Shown here in pieces: positions 7,064-15,498 of a DNA stretch of 64,000 nucleotides (positions are counted from its first letter, which is position 1; every line of letters begins with the position of its first letter). The notes under the pieces were generated by a model. It was not told where the DNA came from. It saw nothing but the letters and a program-made list of their open reading frames with translations, and searched no databases. Where the stretch lies: positions 48,230 to 112,229 of the forward strand of contig NZ_JABFHG010000016.1 in the NCBI RefSeq assembly GCF_013112485.1, in the 5' to 3' direction. The stretch comes from Roseicella sp. DB1501. Its GTDB lineage: Bacteria; Pseudomonadota; Alphaproteobacteria; Acetobacterales; Acetobacteraceae. Made by a program: the position numbers and the translations under genes.

Positions 7064-8983
7064 CTACGACATCGCCGCGCTCCGGCGATTATACCAGAAG
7101 CCGACCGCGATCACCGCCAGGGTCAGGATCTGTGCTGTCACACCTTCAGCGGTCGGGTAAATGCCGAGGAAGGCCAGCCGGGGAAGACCTGTGATGGGCT
7201 GCACATCAAGCATGCCGGCCTCTTGCAACGCTGCAATGCCTTTGCCGGCCAGGACGATGGATAGCACCATCACCAGTAGCGAGCTCACGGCGAAGAAGCG
7301 TCCGATAGGCAGCTGGCGGCTATAACGCAGACCCGCCCAGCCGATAATCCCAAGCAGGACAACGGCGCAGGCGATGCCGCCGAGTAAGGGCGCGGCACTC
7401 TCTGGCCGCCACATCGCGCTATAGAACAGGATCGTTTCAAACACTTCGCGATAAACGACGACGAAAGCCAGGAGGAACAGGACCCACCCGGAGCGGCGGG
7501 AAAGTGCTTCCGAGAGCCGCTCACGAATGTACCGCTGCCAGTTATCGGCCTGGCTCTTGCCATGCATCCAGATCCCGACGGAGACCAGCACAAGCGCAGC
7601 GAAGAGAGAACCAAAACCTTCGGTCAGCTCGCGGCTCGCGCCGCTGATGGCTATCAAATAGGTCGCGGCAAACCAGGTAGCGCCACCTGCCACCAACGCG
7701 GCAGCCCACCCGCCATGCACGTAAGGAAGTACCTCCTCACGACCAGCCTTTCGCAGAAAGGCGATCATCGCCACCACGATCAGCAGTGCTTCCAACCCCT
7801 CCCGCAAAAGGATGGTGGCAGCACCGACAAACATGGTGACATTGCTGTCGGTATCTGCGGTTAGCGTGCGCTCTGTTTCGTCGAGCAGTGCGCTGACCGC
7901 CGCCGCCTGGCCTCGGACCACTTCGGTAGACTGGCCGCGGCTGATGCCGGCGCGCAATTCATTCATCGCTGTTTCGACACGTCCGAGCAGCGCAGAGTCT
8001 TTGGCTGCAACCCTTGGCTCGAAGGGCTCAAATCCGTCCAGATACGCTGACAACGCCAGATCGGTCGCCCGGCGACGTTCGCCCGCGCCGTAGGCCTGAA
8101 CGGCTTCACTCAAGCGGGTCCGGGCCAGCTCGAGCGATGCCCCCTGGACCGGACTGAGTGCCTCAGGATGCCGGCGCAAATAGGCCGTGATGGCCGCGGC
8201 ACGTTCATCACCCAGCTGGGCGACAAGCTGGGCCGGGGTCGTCCCCGCCAGCGCTTCCGGCCTTGGCAACACCGCCCGCACCATCGGATCTGAGCGCCAC
8301 AGGCGCTCTCCTTCCGCGGAAAAGGACGCCGGATAGGCGAGCGTTCCGGTGTGGAACGCCAGAGCCCAGCGGTCTTCAGGCGATAGCTGAGCGAAGCTTG
8401 GCATTGCTGTGCCGTCCAAGCCCTGGGTGATTACCTGATAAAGCGCAAACAGACTGCGCTCCTGGGCCCGGGATCGATCGGTAAAGGCAATCGGTGGAGG
8501 GTCTAGGTTCGCAGCCGCCGGCCCATCGCCAGCACCGCTCAGACCATGGCAGCTGGCACATTGCTCAGCATAGAGAGACGCGCCTCGCGGCACGTCTGGA
8601 GTTTTTGCCGGAGCGAGGGGTACTGGATAAGCATTCAGCAAATGTGTGGCCAGGCCGCGCGCCAACCTTGCGACATCTTCAGGCAGGGCTCGGGCCGCAA
8701 TGGCGGCTTCCAACGCTGTGACATCGGCTATCAGCTGAGCTTGTTGAGGATGAAAGGGCAGTTGGCCGAGGCGGGTTCGTACGGATCCGGCAAACTCGAC
8801 CATCTCCTCATACTCGGACTGGCTGATGATGCGCCCGTCCTCGACCGCTCCCGGATAATCCACGGCAATGTAGTCCAGAAGGCGCCAAGTGGTTTGAATG
8901 GCCGCATCGTCTGCCGCTCGCCCCGGCTGGGAGAACACCAAGCCGAGAAGAAGGGACACGACCAGAATGAAGCGGTACGCCAT
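7064..8983 (-). CDS. pbrT: Cytochrome c-FTR1 fusion permease, PbrT-like
   Basis: A 639-residue protein. Signal peptide 1-23, periplasmic region with a cytochrome c motif CASCH (142-146), then an FTR1-type membrane domain from about 385. The FTR1 metal-translocating motifs REGLE (394-398) and REVFE (512-516) are both intact. Such fusions are lead or iron permeases, and the neighbouring PbrR-like regulator and Pb/Cd ATPase favour lead uptake, as for PbrT of the pbr operon. It follows the regulator on the same strand after 109 bp. Iron uptake remains possible. Confidence 0.85.
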   Translation of the reverse strand: MAYRFILVVSLLLGLVFSQPGRAADDAAIQTTWRLLDYIAVDYPGAVEDGRIISQSEYEEMVEFAGSVRTRLGQLPFHPQQAQLIADVTALEAAIAARALPEDVARLARGLATHLLNAYPVPLAPAKTPDVPRGASLYAEQCASCHGLSGAGDGPAAANLDPPPIAFTDRSRAQERSLFALYQVITQGLDGTAMPSFAQLSPEDRWALAFHTGTLAYPASFSAEGERLWRSDPMVRAVLPRPEALAGTTPAQLVAQLGDERAAAITAYLRRHPEALSPVQGASLELARTRLSEAVQAYGAGERRRATDLALSAYLDGFEPFEPRVAAKDSALLGRVETAMNELRAGISRGQSTEVVRGQAAAVSALLDETERTLTADTDSNVTMFVGAATILLREGLEALLIVVAMIAFLRKAGREEVLPYVHGGWAAALVAGGATWFAATYLIAISGASRELTEGFGSLFAALVLVSVGIWMHGKSQADNWQRYIRERLSEALSRRSGWVLFLLAFVVVYREVFETILFYSAMWRPESAAPLLGGIACAVVLLGIIGWAGLRYSRQLPIGRFFAVSSLLVMVLSIVLAGKGIAALQEAGMLDVQPITGLPRLAFLGIYPTAEGVTAQILTLAVIAVGFWYNRRSAAMS

Positions 8984-9092
8984 TGATTCGCCTGTAGATT
9001 TGCGACTGCGAAGCTATCGCAGCGATGAAGTCATGCCCAGGGGAGAGATCTGGTGTTTCGGCGGTGGGCTCGGACGTACCGTGTAGATGTGC

Positions 9093-9506
9093 CTATGTTC
9101 CGGTTGGGGCGAGCGCTTCGATGATCCGGCACTCGGCGACCCGGCCATGCCGGCACTGTCCGATCAGGGAGTCCAGCTCCCGGCGCAGCGCCTGCAAGTC
9201 GGCAATCTTGCGTTCCACTTCCTCCAGATGCTGACGGGCAATCACATCGACGGCTTCGCAGGGCAGGTCCTGTTGCTCGGCGATATCCAGCAGCGTGCGG
9301 ATTTGATCCAGCGAAAAGCCAAGGTCGCGGGCGCGCCGGATGAAACTCAAGCGGGCAAGGTGCGCGGCGCCGTACGCCCGGTAATTGCCGGACGTACGAT
9401 CAGGAGCGGAGAGCAGCCCCACCCGCTCGTACCAACGGATCGTCTCCACCTTCGTGCCGGTCGCTTTCGCCAGGACACCAATATTGAAGGTGGTATCTGC
9501 TTCCAT
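9093..9506 (-). CDS. pbrR: MerR-family lead regulator, PbrR-like
   Basis: A 137-residue MerR protein: N-terminal HTH (TIRWYERVGLL at 22-32), long dimerisation helix and three cysteines at 83, 118 and 126 (LPCEAVD, GQCRHGRVAEC). This is the thiolate arrangement of PbrR/MerR/CadR-type soft-metal sensors. The ATG at 9506 is chosen from family N-termini. It is divergent from the P-type ATPase with a long-spacer promoter between them, and should twist that promoter into activity when Pb(II) or Cd(II) binds. It is probably cotranscribed with pbrT. Confidence 0.92.
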   Translation of the reverse strand: MEADTTFNIGVLAKATGTKVETIRWYERVGLLSAPDRTSGNYRAYGAAHLARLSFIRRARDLGFSLDQIRTLLDIAEQQDLPCEAVDVIARQHLEEVERKIADLQALRRELDSLIGQCRHGRVAECRIIEALAPTGT

Positions 9507-9511
9507 CGTCC

Positions 9512-9542
9512 TTGACCCTGTAGTGGCTACAGGGTCCATATA
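9512..9542 (+). promoter_or_regulatory. MerR-type promoter/operator of the Pb ATPase
   Basis: TTGACC (9512-9517) and CATATA (9537-9542) are separated by about 19 bp, the overlong spacer of MerR promoters. Between them is a 10-bp inverted repeat, GACCCTGTAG (9514-9523) and CTACAGGGTC (9527-9536), separated by TGG. Confidence 0.85.
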
Positions 9543-9598
9543 GAGGGTGGCGCGTGGTTCGGGCAATCCGAGATGCGCTCCAGGATGGGAAAACGACG

Positions 9599-11785
9599 AT
9601 GGCGGACGGCGATCTGGTAAGTGTAGGCGCAAAGCCGCGAGCAACCCTGCGATACCGGGTGGAGGGCATGGACTGCCCCAGCTGCGCCTCAAAAATCGAA
9701 ACGGCCGTGGGTCGGGTAGCCGGTGCTGAGGATATACGCGTCAACTATGGCACCCAGGTCTTGGCGTTCCGCCTGGACGAGACGACCACATCTCGAACGG
9801 CAATCGAGGAGCAGGTCCGCAAGCTGGGCTACGGCATCGCGCCTGTAGAGGCGTTGCGGGTCGAAGCGGGTAACGTAAGCGCCGCGGCCGGGGATGCGGG
9901 GCCTGGCCGCGCCCCCCTGCCCTGGTGGAAAGGCACCAAAGCTCGCCTGGCGGCTGCTATTGCGACCCTGACGGCGGCCGGTTTTGCCGCCTCGCTGGCC
10001 CTTCCTGATCTGGAGCATTGGGCGTACCTGCCCGCCGCCCTGCTTGGCCTGGCTTTCTTCGGCCGTAAGGCGATTGCGGCGGCCCGCGCCGGCTCGCCGT
10101 TCTCGATCGAAATGCTGATGTCGATCGCCACGGTCGGCGCGATCCTCATTGGCGCGACGTCCGAGGCGGCGGTGGTGGTGTTCTTGTTTACCATCGGCGA
10201 ACTGCTGGAAAATGTGGCGGCCGGCCGGGCCCGGGCAGGTATCGAAGCGTTGGGCAGCCTGGTGCCGCGAACCGCCCTACTGGTGGAGAACGGTACGGCG
10301 CGTGAGGTGCCTGCCGCCCAGCTGAAAGTGGGTGATCGGGTGCTGGTACGGCCGGGAGACCGGGTTTCGGCCGATGGCGTCGTGGCCGAAGGCGAGTCTG
10401 AGATCGATGAGAGTCCGGTCACCGGAGAATCCGTGCCCGTCGCCAAGACGGAGGGCGATCTGGTATTCGCCGGCAGCGTCAATGCTTCCGGCGCGCTGCA
10501 GGTCCAGGTCAGCAAGCCCGCCTCGGACAACACCATCGCCCGCATCATCCGCCTGGTCGAGGAAGCACAGGAGGCCAAAGCCCCGACCGCCCGCTTCATC
10601 GAGCGGTTTTCCGCCATCTACACCCCCATTGCGGTGGCTGTGGCGGCGCTGGTTGCCGTGGCGCCGCCACTGCTCTTCGGGGCGGACTGGGACACCTGGG
10701 TGTACCGAGGGCTGGCGCTTCTGCTGGTGGCCTGCCCCTGCGCCCTGGTACTCTCGACACCAGCCGCCATCGCCTCCGGGCTGGCGGTTGGCACCCGGCG
10801 CGGTTTGCTGGTCAAGGGCGGCGGCGCCCTGGAAATCATCGGCCGTATCCGGACCGTGGCCTTCGATAAAACCGGGACACTGACGGAAGGCCGCCCGCGT
10901 GTGACTGACGTCCAAGCTCTGTCCGGCTCCGAGCGGACGATGCTGGGGCTGGCGGCAGCGGTCGAGAACGGCTCGAGCCACCCGCTTGGCCGCGCCATCC
11001 TGGAGCGGGCTGCGGCGGATGGTATTCCGTTGCGCCCGACCAAGGACGCGCGAGCCATCCCCGGCAAGGCCGTCGAGGCCATCATTACCGGCAAGCGGGT
11101 CAGTGTCGGCTCTCCGTCCTATGCGGCCGAGCAGGCGCCGCTGACGCCAGAGGCGGAATGGGCCATCACCGCCTGGGAAAATGAGGGGAAGACGGTCGTC
11201 GTCGTGGCGGTGGATAACGTACCCGCTGGCCTGATCGCGGTCCGTGACGAACCGCGCGCCGATGCAGCGGCTGGTATCCGGGCGCTTAATGCCCTTGGCG
11301 TTCAGTCTGTCATGCTCACCGGCGACAATCCTCGCACCGGCCGCGCCATTGCCGAAGCCCTCGGCCTTGAGGTGAAGGCGGGGTTGCTGCCGGAGGACAA
11401 GCTGCGGGAAATCGGCGCGCTGAAAGCCCAGGCGCCGGTCGCCATGGTCGGCGACGGCATCAACGATGCGCCGGCCTTGGCGGCGGCCTCGATTGGGGTC
11501 GCCATGGGCGGTGGGACGGATGTGGCTTTGGAGACGGCCGACGCTGCGCTGCTGAACAGCCGCGTCATGGATGTCGCTGCTCTAGTCGGGCTGTCGCGGG
11601 CAACACTGGCCAATATCCACCAGAACGTGGCCATTGCCCTTGGCCTGAAGGCGATCTTCCTGGTCACGACGGTGGCCGGAATCACCGGACTTTGGCCTGC
11701 CGTATTGGCCGATACCGGTGCCACGGTGCTGGTCACGCTGAATGCGCTGCGGTTGCTCGGCTACCGTTTCAAAGGCGCCACATAG
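9599..11785 (+). CDS. pbrA: Pb/Cd/Zn-translocating P-type ATPase
   Basis: A 728-residue P1B ATPase of the inner membrane. The N-terminal HMA domain has GMDCPSC (Cys26, Cys29), the actuator domain has SPVTGES (272-278), the channel motif is CPC (379-381), the phosphorylation motif DKTGT (423-427) and the hinge GDGINDAP near 618. The CPC and HMA type fit Zn/Cd/Pb export. A GTG start 15 codons upstream (9554) is possible, but it would sit at the predicted transcription start, so ATG 9599 is preferred. It exports the metal that PbrT admits or that leaks in. Confidence 0.93.
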   Translation: MADGDLVSVGAKPRATLRYRVEGMDCPSCASKIETAVGRVAGAEDIRVNYGTQVLAFRLDETTTSRTAIEEQVRKLGYGIAPVEALRVEAGNVSAAAGDAGPGRAPLPWWKGTKARLAAAIATLTAAGFAASLALPDLEHWAYLPAALLGLAFFGRKAIAAARAGSPFSIEMLMSIATVGAILIGATSEAAVVVFLFTIGELLENVAAGRARAGIEALGSLVPRTALLVENGTAREVPAAQLKVGDRVLVRPGDRVSADGVVAEGESEIDESPVTGESVPVAKTEGDLVFAGSVNASGALQVQVSKPASDNTIARIIRLVEEAQEAKAPTARFIERFSAIYTPIAVAVAALVAVAPPLLFGADWDTWVYRGLALLLVACPCALVLSTPAAIASGLAVGTRRGLLVKGGGALEIIGRIRTVAFDKTGTLTEGRPRVTDVQALSGSERTMLGLAAAVENGSSHPLGRAILERAAADGIPLRPTKDARAIPGKAVEAIITGKRVSVGSPSYAAEQAPLTPEAEWAITAWENEGKTVVVVAVDNVPAGLIAVRDEPRADAAAGIRALNALGVQSVMLTGDNPRTGRAIAEALGLEVKAGLLPEDKLREIGALKAQAPVAMVGDGINDAPALAAASIGVAMGGGTDVALETADAALLNSRVMDVAALVGLSRATLANIHQNVAIALGLKAIFLVTTVAGITGLWPAVLADTGATVLVTLNALRLLGYRFKGAT

Positions 11786-11827
11786 GACCGCTTGGTCTCG
11801 CACCGGGCGAGTAGGTGACGGGCAACC

Positions 11828-12235
11828 TCAGGTGCACGGCTTGGCTGTTTCGTCCCCATAGCGGTCGCAGGCAGCGATGCCATCCGCCACGCCGCCCAGG
11901 AGATCCAGAGCCAGCTGTAACAGCTCACCGACCCGCGCATCGCCGAGCCGGTAATACACGAACCGGCCGCGCGGCTCGGCCTGCACCAGTCCGCACTCGC
12001 TCAGGCAACGAAGGTGATTGGAGACGTTCGACTGGCTGAGCCGGGTAGCGGCCACCACGGCGCCGACATGCAGTGGCCCGCGGCACAAGGCAGTCAGGAT
12101 CGCCAGGCGCGAAGGATCGGCCAAGCCACGAAACAGCTTTGCCTGAAGATCAAGTGTTTGCGCTGGGGTATCGAGCCGCATGGTCTCTTTATCTACCAGC
12201 TCGACATATTGAGTTCCACTGATATGATGCGACAT
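11828..12235 (-). CDS. CmtR-like Cd/Pb ArsR-family repressor
   Basis: ArsR-family winged-helix protein, 135 residues from this start. The recognition region reads SQSNVSNHLRCLSECGLV. The two cysteines four residues apart in the recognition helix are the hallmark of the Cd/Pb sensor CmtR, and a C-terminal cysteine pair (ACDRYG, KPCT) may supply the third ligand. An in-frame ATG at 12181 is an alternative start and would leave the operator at 12220-12239 fully upstream. It is divergent from the HMA-CDF gene, which it probably represses. Confidence 0.85.
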   Translation of the reverse strand: MSHHISGTQYVELVDKETMRLDTPAQTLDLQAKLFRGLADPSRLAILTALCRGPLHVGAVVAATRLSQSNVSNHLRCLSECGLVQAEPRGRFVYYRLGDARVGELLQLALDLLGGVADGIAACDRYGDETAKPCT

Positions 12236-12239
12236 ATCA
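12220..12239. promoter_or_regulatory. Inverted-repeat operator for the CmtR-like regulator
   Basis: TGATATG (12220-12226) and CATATCA (12233-12239) form a perfect 7-bp inverted repeat with a 6-bp gap in the 31-bp divergent region. It overlaps the longer candidate start codon of the regulator and is a strong operator candidate. Confidence 0.65.
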
Positions 12240-12266
12240 TCCACCACTGATACGAGAAGGGCGACG

Positions 12267-13142
12267 ATGAGTACCACCACGACCTCCGCGCCCGTCACGG
12301 CGCGCTACCGCATTACCGGCATGGATTGCCCTTCCTGTGCCGCCAAGATCGAGCAGGCAACGCGGGCGGTCGGCGGCGTGGAGAAGGTGAAGGTCTCCCT
12401 CGCCTCACAGATCATGACGCTGCGCCTGGACAATCCTGACGCCCGCCTGCCGGAGATCGAGCGCACCATCACCGGCCTCGGCTACCAGCTCGACTGGCTG
12501 GACCGGCCCGCCCCTGTCGAGGGCGGCGGCGATGATGACGAACTGCCGAAAGACCTCAGCCACATCACGTCCGGCTACAAGCGGGCACTGTGGATCGTGG
12601 TCGCGCTGAATGTCGGTTACGGCCTGGTGGAGATCGTCGGCGGCTTCCTCGCGGGCAGCCAGGCGCTGAAGGCCGACGCGCTCGACTTCCTGGGCGACGG
12701 CCTGATCAGTTTCCTTGGCCTGTTGGCTATTGGCTGGAGCCTAGTCTGGCGCGCGCGTTCGGCGCTGATCCAGGGCATATTTCTCGGTGTCCTTGGTTTG
12801 GGTGTGCTGGTCGCTACTGGCTACCGGGTGCTGGTGCTCAACCAGCCGGATTCCGAGTTGATGGGCATCTTCGGGGCGATTGCCCTGGTGGTGAACGTCG
12901 CGGCCGCCGCCGTGCTGATCCCGCACCGCACGGGCGATGCCAATGTGCGCGCGGTCTGGCTGTTCTCGCGCAACGACGCCATCGGCAACGCCGCCGTGGT
13001 GATAGCAGCGGGCCTGGTCTGGTGGACCGGCACGGCGTGGCCCGATCTCGCCGTGGCCCTGGTGATCGCCGGGCTGTTCCTGCAATCCGCCTGGTCGATC
13101 ATCCGGGACGCCCGGCGCGACCTGGCCGAGGCCACGCCCTGA
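12267..13142 (+). CDS. HMA-CDF fusion cation efflux protein
   Basis: A 291-residue protein. Residues 13-80 form an HMA metal-binding domain with GMDCPSC (Cys21, Cys24); residues about 105-285 form a six-helix cation diffusion facilitator domain. The first metal-site helix reads DALDFLGD and the second FSRNDAIGN. The usual His/Asp pair in the second site is replaced by Asp and Asn, so selectivity may differ from classical Zn transporters. Joining a soft-metal chaperone domain to a CDF pump is uncommon. It is coupled to lspA by a TGATG junction. Confidence 0.85.
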   Translation: MSTTTTSAPVTARYRITGMDCPSCAAKIEQATRAVGGVEKVKVSLASQIMTLRLDNPDARLPEIERTITGLGYQLDWLDRPAPVEGGGDDDELPKDLSHITSGYKRALWIVVALNVGYGLVEIVGGFLAGSQALKADALDFLGDGLISFLGLLAIGWSLVWRARSALIQGIFLGVLGLGVLVATGYRVLVLNQPDSELMGIFGAIALVVNVAAAAVLIPHRTGDANVRAVWLFSRNDAIGNAAVVIAAGLVWWTGTAWPDLAVALVIAGLFLQSAWSIIRDARRDLAEATP

Positions 13143-13645
13143 TGCAGGCCCGGCCAAGCCGTTTTCTGGTCTGGGGGCTGGCCTTCGCCGCCCTCGCCTT
13201 CGCCATCGACCAGGCGACGAAGGCGGCGGCATTGGCGACACTTGCCCTGGCACGCGGAATCGAGGTGCTGCCCTTCCTCGACCTGGTGCTGGTGCATAAC
13301 CGGGGCGTCACCTTCGGACTACTGGCGAGCGATCACCCAGCCGGCCGCTGGCTGCTGATCCTGCTGACCGGCACGATCACGGTGGCTTTGCTGATATGGC
13401 TGAAGCGGGCGCAGAGCCGTACCCAGGCGGCGGCGCTCGGCCTGATTATCGGCGGGGCGCTCGGCAACTTGGTGGACCGCCTGCGCCACGGCGCGGTGAC
13501 GGATTTCCTGGATTTTCATGCTCAGGATTACCACTGGCCGGCCTTCAACTTGGCGGACAGCGTCATCGTGCTCGGAGTGGCGCTGCTGCTGATCGCCGAG
13601 CTGCGCGCGCCTAAGGGCGGCGCGCTGAGCAGGCGGGAAGCGTGA
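13142..13645 (+). CDS. lspA: Lipoprotein signal peptidase (signal peptidase II)
   Basis: A 167-residue inner-membrane aspartyl peptidase with four hydrophobic segments. The catalytic aspartates lie in VTDFLDF (Asp121) and FNLADS (Asp139), and NRGVTFG is conserved. It cleaves prolipoproteins. In pbr operons an LspA homologue (PbrC) accompanies the lead ATPase and is thought to act in periplasmic lead sequestration; the same pairing is seen here. Its ATG overlaps the preceding stop. Confidence 0.93.
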   Translation: MQARPSRFLVWGLAFAALAFAIDQATKAAALATLALARGIEVLPFLDLVLVHNRGVTFGLLASDHPAGRWLLILLTGTITVALLIWLKRAQSRTQAAALGLIIGGALGNLVDRLRHGAVTDFLDFHAQDYHWPAFNLADSVIVLGVALLLIAELRAPKGGALSRREA

Positions 13646-13728
13646 GCTGCCATCGCGGTACTCGCCCTGCACCCTTCCCACTAGGGAGGGTCGTTCCATC
13701 CACTGGTCCCAACGACAAAGGAGGCTTT

Positions 13729-14013
13729 ATGCGCAAAATCATTGCACTGCCTGCGATCATGCTCGCAGGAGCGCTTGCCACTGCCGGTGCGTTTGCTCAG
13801 GGCAGCGCACCGCAAGGTGGCATGCCGGGCATGCAGCAGATGCCCGGCATGCAGCACATGCCAATGATGCAGGGCCAAGGCGGCATGATGATGGATTGCC
13901 CGTGCCCAATGATGCAGCGCATGGCGTCGCTGGATCAGCGGGTGCGGCAGCTGGAGGAGCGAGCCAACCTCCCGACGCCTGCCCAGCCGAACGCGCCCGC
14001 GATGCCACGCTAG
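13729..14013 (+). CDS. Secreted Met-rich metal-binding-like protein
   Basis: A 94-residue protein with a clear signal peptide (cleavage near residue 23, AFA-Q). A Met/Gln/Gly/His-rich stretch with repeated MPGMQ units is followed by DCPCPMM and a short charged helix. The start has a strong AAAGGAGG. Met and Cys clusters suggest soft-metal binding in the periplasm, but the cysteine pattern is not that of PbrD. It is the last gene before a terminator-like hairpin. Confidence 0.75.
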   Translation: MRKIIALPAIMLAGALATAGAFAQGSAPQGGMPGMQQMPGMQHMPMMQGQGGMMMDCPCPMMQRMASLDQRVRQLEERANLPTPAQPNAPAMPR

Positions 14014-14035
14014 GGCTGCTACCATCCGTAGATGC

Positions 14036-14062
14036 CGAGGGCCGCACGTGGTGCGGCCCTCG
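14036..14062 (+). terminator. Strong hairpin ending the pbr-like operon
   Basis: A perfect 12-bp stem, CGAGGGCCGCAC (14036-14047) and GTGCGGCCCTCG (14051-14062), with a three-base loop. No long T run follows, so termination may be weak or factor-dependent. Confidence 0.6.
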
Positions 14063-14101
14063 TACCCGCGCGCTCTGAGATGATAAGGCCGCCTTCCCTT
14101 C

Positions 14102-14824
14102 ATGATGCTTGAGCTGTCGGCGTTCGGCCTGTTTCTCGCGTTCGGCGGCGGACTGGTGTCGTTCCTCTCGCCCTGCGTGCTACCGCTAGTGCCGGGTTAC
14201 GTGGCCTGGGTGGCCGGCGCGAACCTTGCCCAGGCGCAGGCGCGTCCCTGGCGCACGCTGCGGCTCGCTCTGTTCTTCGTGCTCGGCTTCTCGGCGGTGT
14301 TTGTTGCCCTTGGCGCAGGCGCCACCCTGCTCGGCGGCTGGTTGCGGCGGTGGAGTTATGAATTGTCTATCGCGGGCGGCATGCTGATCGTGCTGCTCGG
14401 TCTGCTGCAGATGGGGCTATTGCGGCTGGCGCCGCTGGCGCGCGACCTGCGCTTTGCCGCGCCCGATGCCGGCGGCAATCCGGTGTCGGCCGTGCTGATC
14501 GGTATCGCGTTCGGCTTCGGCTGGACGCCCTGCATCGGCCCGGTGCTCGCTGCTGTGCTGGCCGCCGGTGCCATGGCCCCGGTCGGAGGTGTGGCGCTGC
14601 TGGCCGCCTATGCGGCCGGCCTTGGCGTGCCGTTCCTGCTTGCTGCTCTTTATCTGCCGGCGCTGCTGGCGCGCGGCCGGCGACTGGGACGGCTCGGCCA
14701 TGGGCTGCGCCTGGCCAGCGGTGCGGTGATGGTGGCAGCCGGCGTCGCCATCGCCGCCGGCGAGCTGACCACCGTGGCCGGCTGGATGCTACGCGCCTTT
14801 CCCTGGCTGGCGAGCATCGGCTGA
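14102..14824 (+). CDS. ccdA: CcdA-type thiol-disulfide membrane transporter
   Basis: A 240-residue membrane protein with six hydrophobic segments. The two redox cysteines are in FLSPCVLPLVPGY and FGWTPCIGP, the CcdA/DsbD signature. It passes reducing equivalents from cytoplasmic thioredoxin to periplasmic thiols. Here it may maintain the cytochrome c motif of PbrT and Cys-rich periplasmic metal proteins. It follows the hairpin after 39 bp, so it is probably transcribed separately or by read-through. Confidence 0.92.
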   Translation: MMLELSAFGLFLAFGGGLVSFLSPCVLPLVPGYVAWVAGANLAQAQARPWRTLRLALFFVLGFSAVFVALGAGATLLGGWLRRWSYELSIAGGMLIVLLGLLQMGLLRLAPLARDLRFAAPDAGGNPVSAVLIGIAFGFGWTPCIGPVLAAVLAAGAMAPVGGVALLAAYAAGLGVPFLLAALYLPALLARGRRLGRLGHGLRLASGAVMVAAGVAIAAGELTTVAGWMLRAFPWLASIG

Positions 14825-14979
14825 TGTGCACGGCGCCTATTCGCTTGTACGCTCAACGTGGCAGGCTGAAGCCTGAAAACGTCACACGGAACCGGGAAAT
14901 AGCGCCTTTAGTAGAACATAAGCGGACGGACGCGCCATGTCTTCATGGCTGAAATCAAAATAAATACTGACCGTAGCCG

Positions 14980-15429
14980 ATGACCAGATTATATTCACTG
15001 TGCTACGGCGTATCTGATACGTTATTACATAACAGGATTTCTGCTTCCTCCGTGCCTCATACCCTTCCTTTCCGCCCCACGACTGCTGGCCGCCGCCATG
15101 GGCTGATCAGCCTGCTGGTGCTCGTGTTTTTTGTCGCAGCATTGGCGGTCTCCACGGTGGCCCTGGCCTACCCGGCGGTTGGCGCAGGTTCCATTCTCAC
15201 CGGGTCCGAGTGCTTCGATTGCGCCCCGGACAGTGATCTTCCCCAGGAAAAAGGTGCCGTCGCTGGCCACCATGGTGTTCGTTGCCTGTGCCATGGCGGC
15301 ATGCGCGCCGATTATACGGCTACTTTCGCTCCCCCAACGCTCGGCACCGTGGCCTATGGCCCGATCCCGCGTGAACCGATGCGGACATCACGCCAGGACG
15401 CGCCGCCGCTGCAACCACCCCGCGTCTAA
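14980..15429 (+). CDS. Hypothetical exported Cys/His protein upstream of czcC
   Basis: A 149-residue protein with one strong hydrophobic segment near residues 43-63 and after it two cysteine clusters (ECFDC and a Cys-Leu-Cys-His group, CLCHGG). Small Cys/His proteins often precede CBA efflux genes and are thought to be periplasmic metal binders or regulators of CzcI type, but I do not recognise a family here. It starts with ATG behind a weak ribosome site; the true start may be internal. Confidence 0.55.
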   Translation: MTRLYSLCYGVSDTLLHNRISASSVPHTLPFRPTTAGRRHGLISLLVLVFFVAALAVSTVALAYPAVGAGSILTGSECFDCAPDSDLPQEKGAVAGHHGVRCLCHGGMRADYTATFAPPTLGTVAYGPIPREPMRTSRQDAPPLQPPRV

Positions 15430-15498
15430 ACCCCGGTCTTGATCCGTGCGGCCGCGAAGAATGCGGTCGCTTGTAGAACTGTGTTCAGGGACAGCGTG

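Noticed and set aside
13664..13670. Single GCCCTGC after lspA
   Set aside because: No second unit at 11 bp on either side, so it is not an array member.
13801..13880. Short direct repeats
   Set aside because: They encode the MPGMQ repeats of the secreted Met-rich protein.
6958..14847. 12-bp match TATTCGCTTGTA at about 6959 and 14838, a possible att core
   Set aside because: Too short to separate from chance, and the first copy is the coding end of the recombinase remnant.
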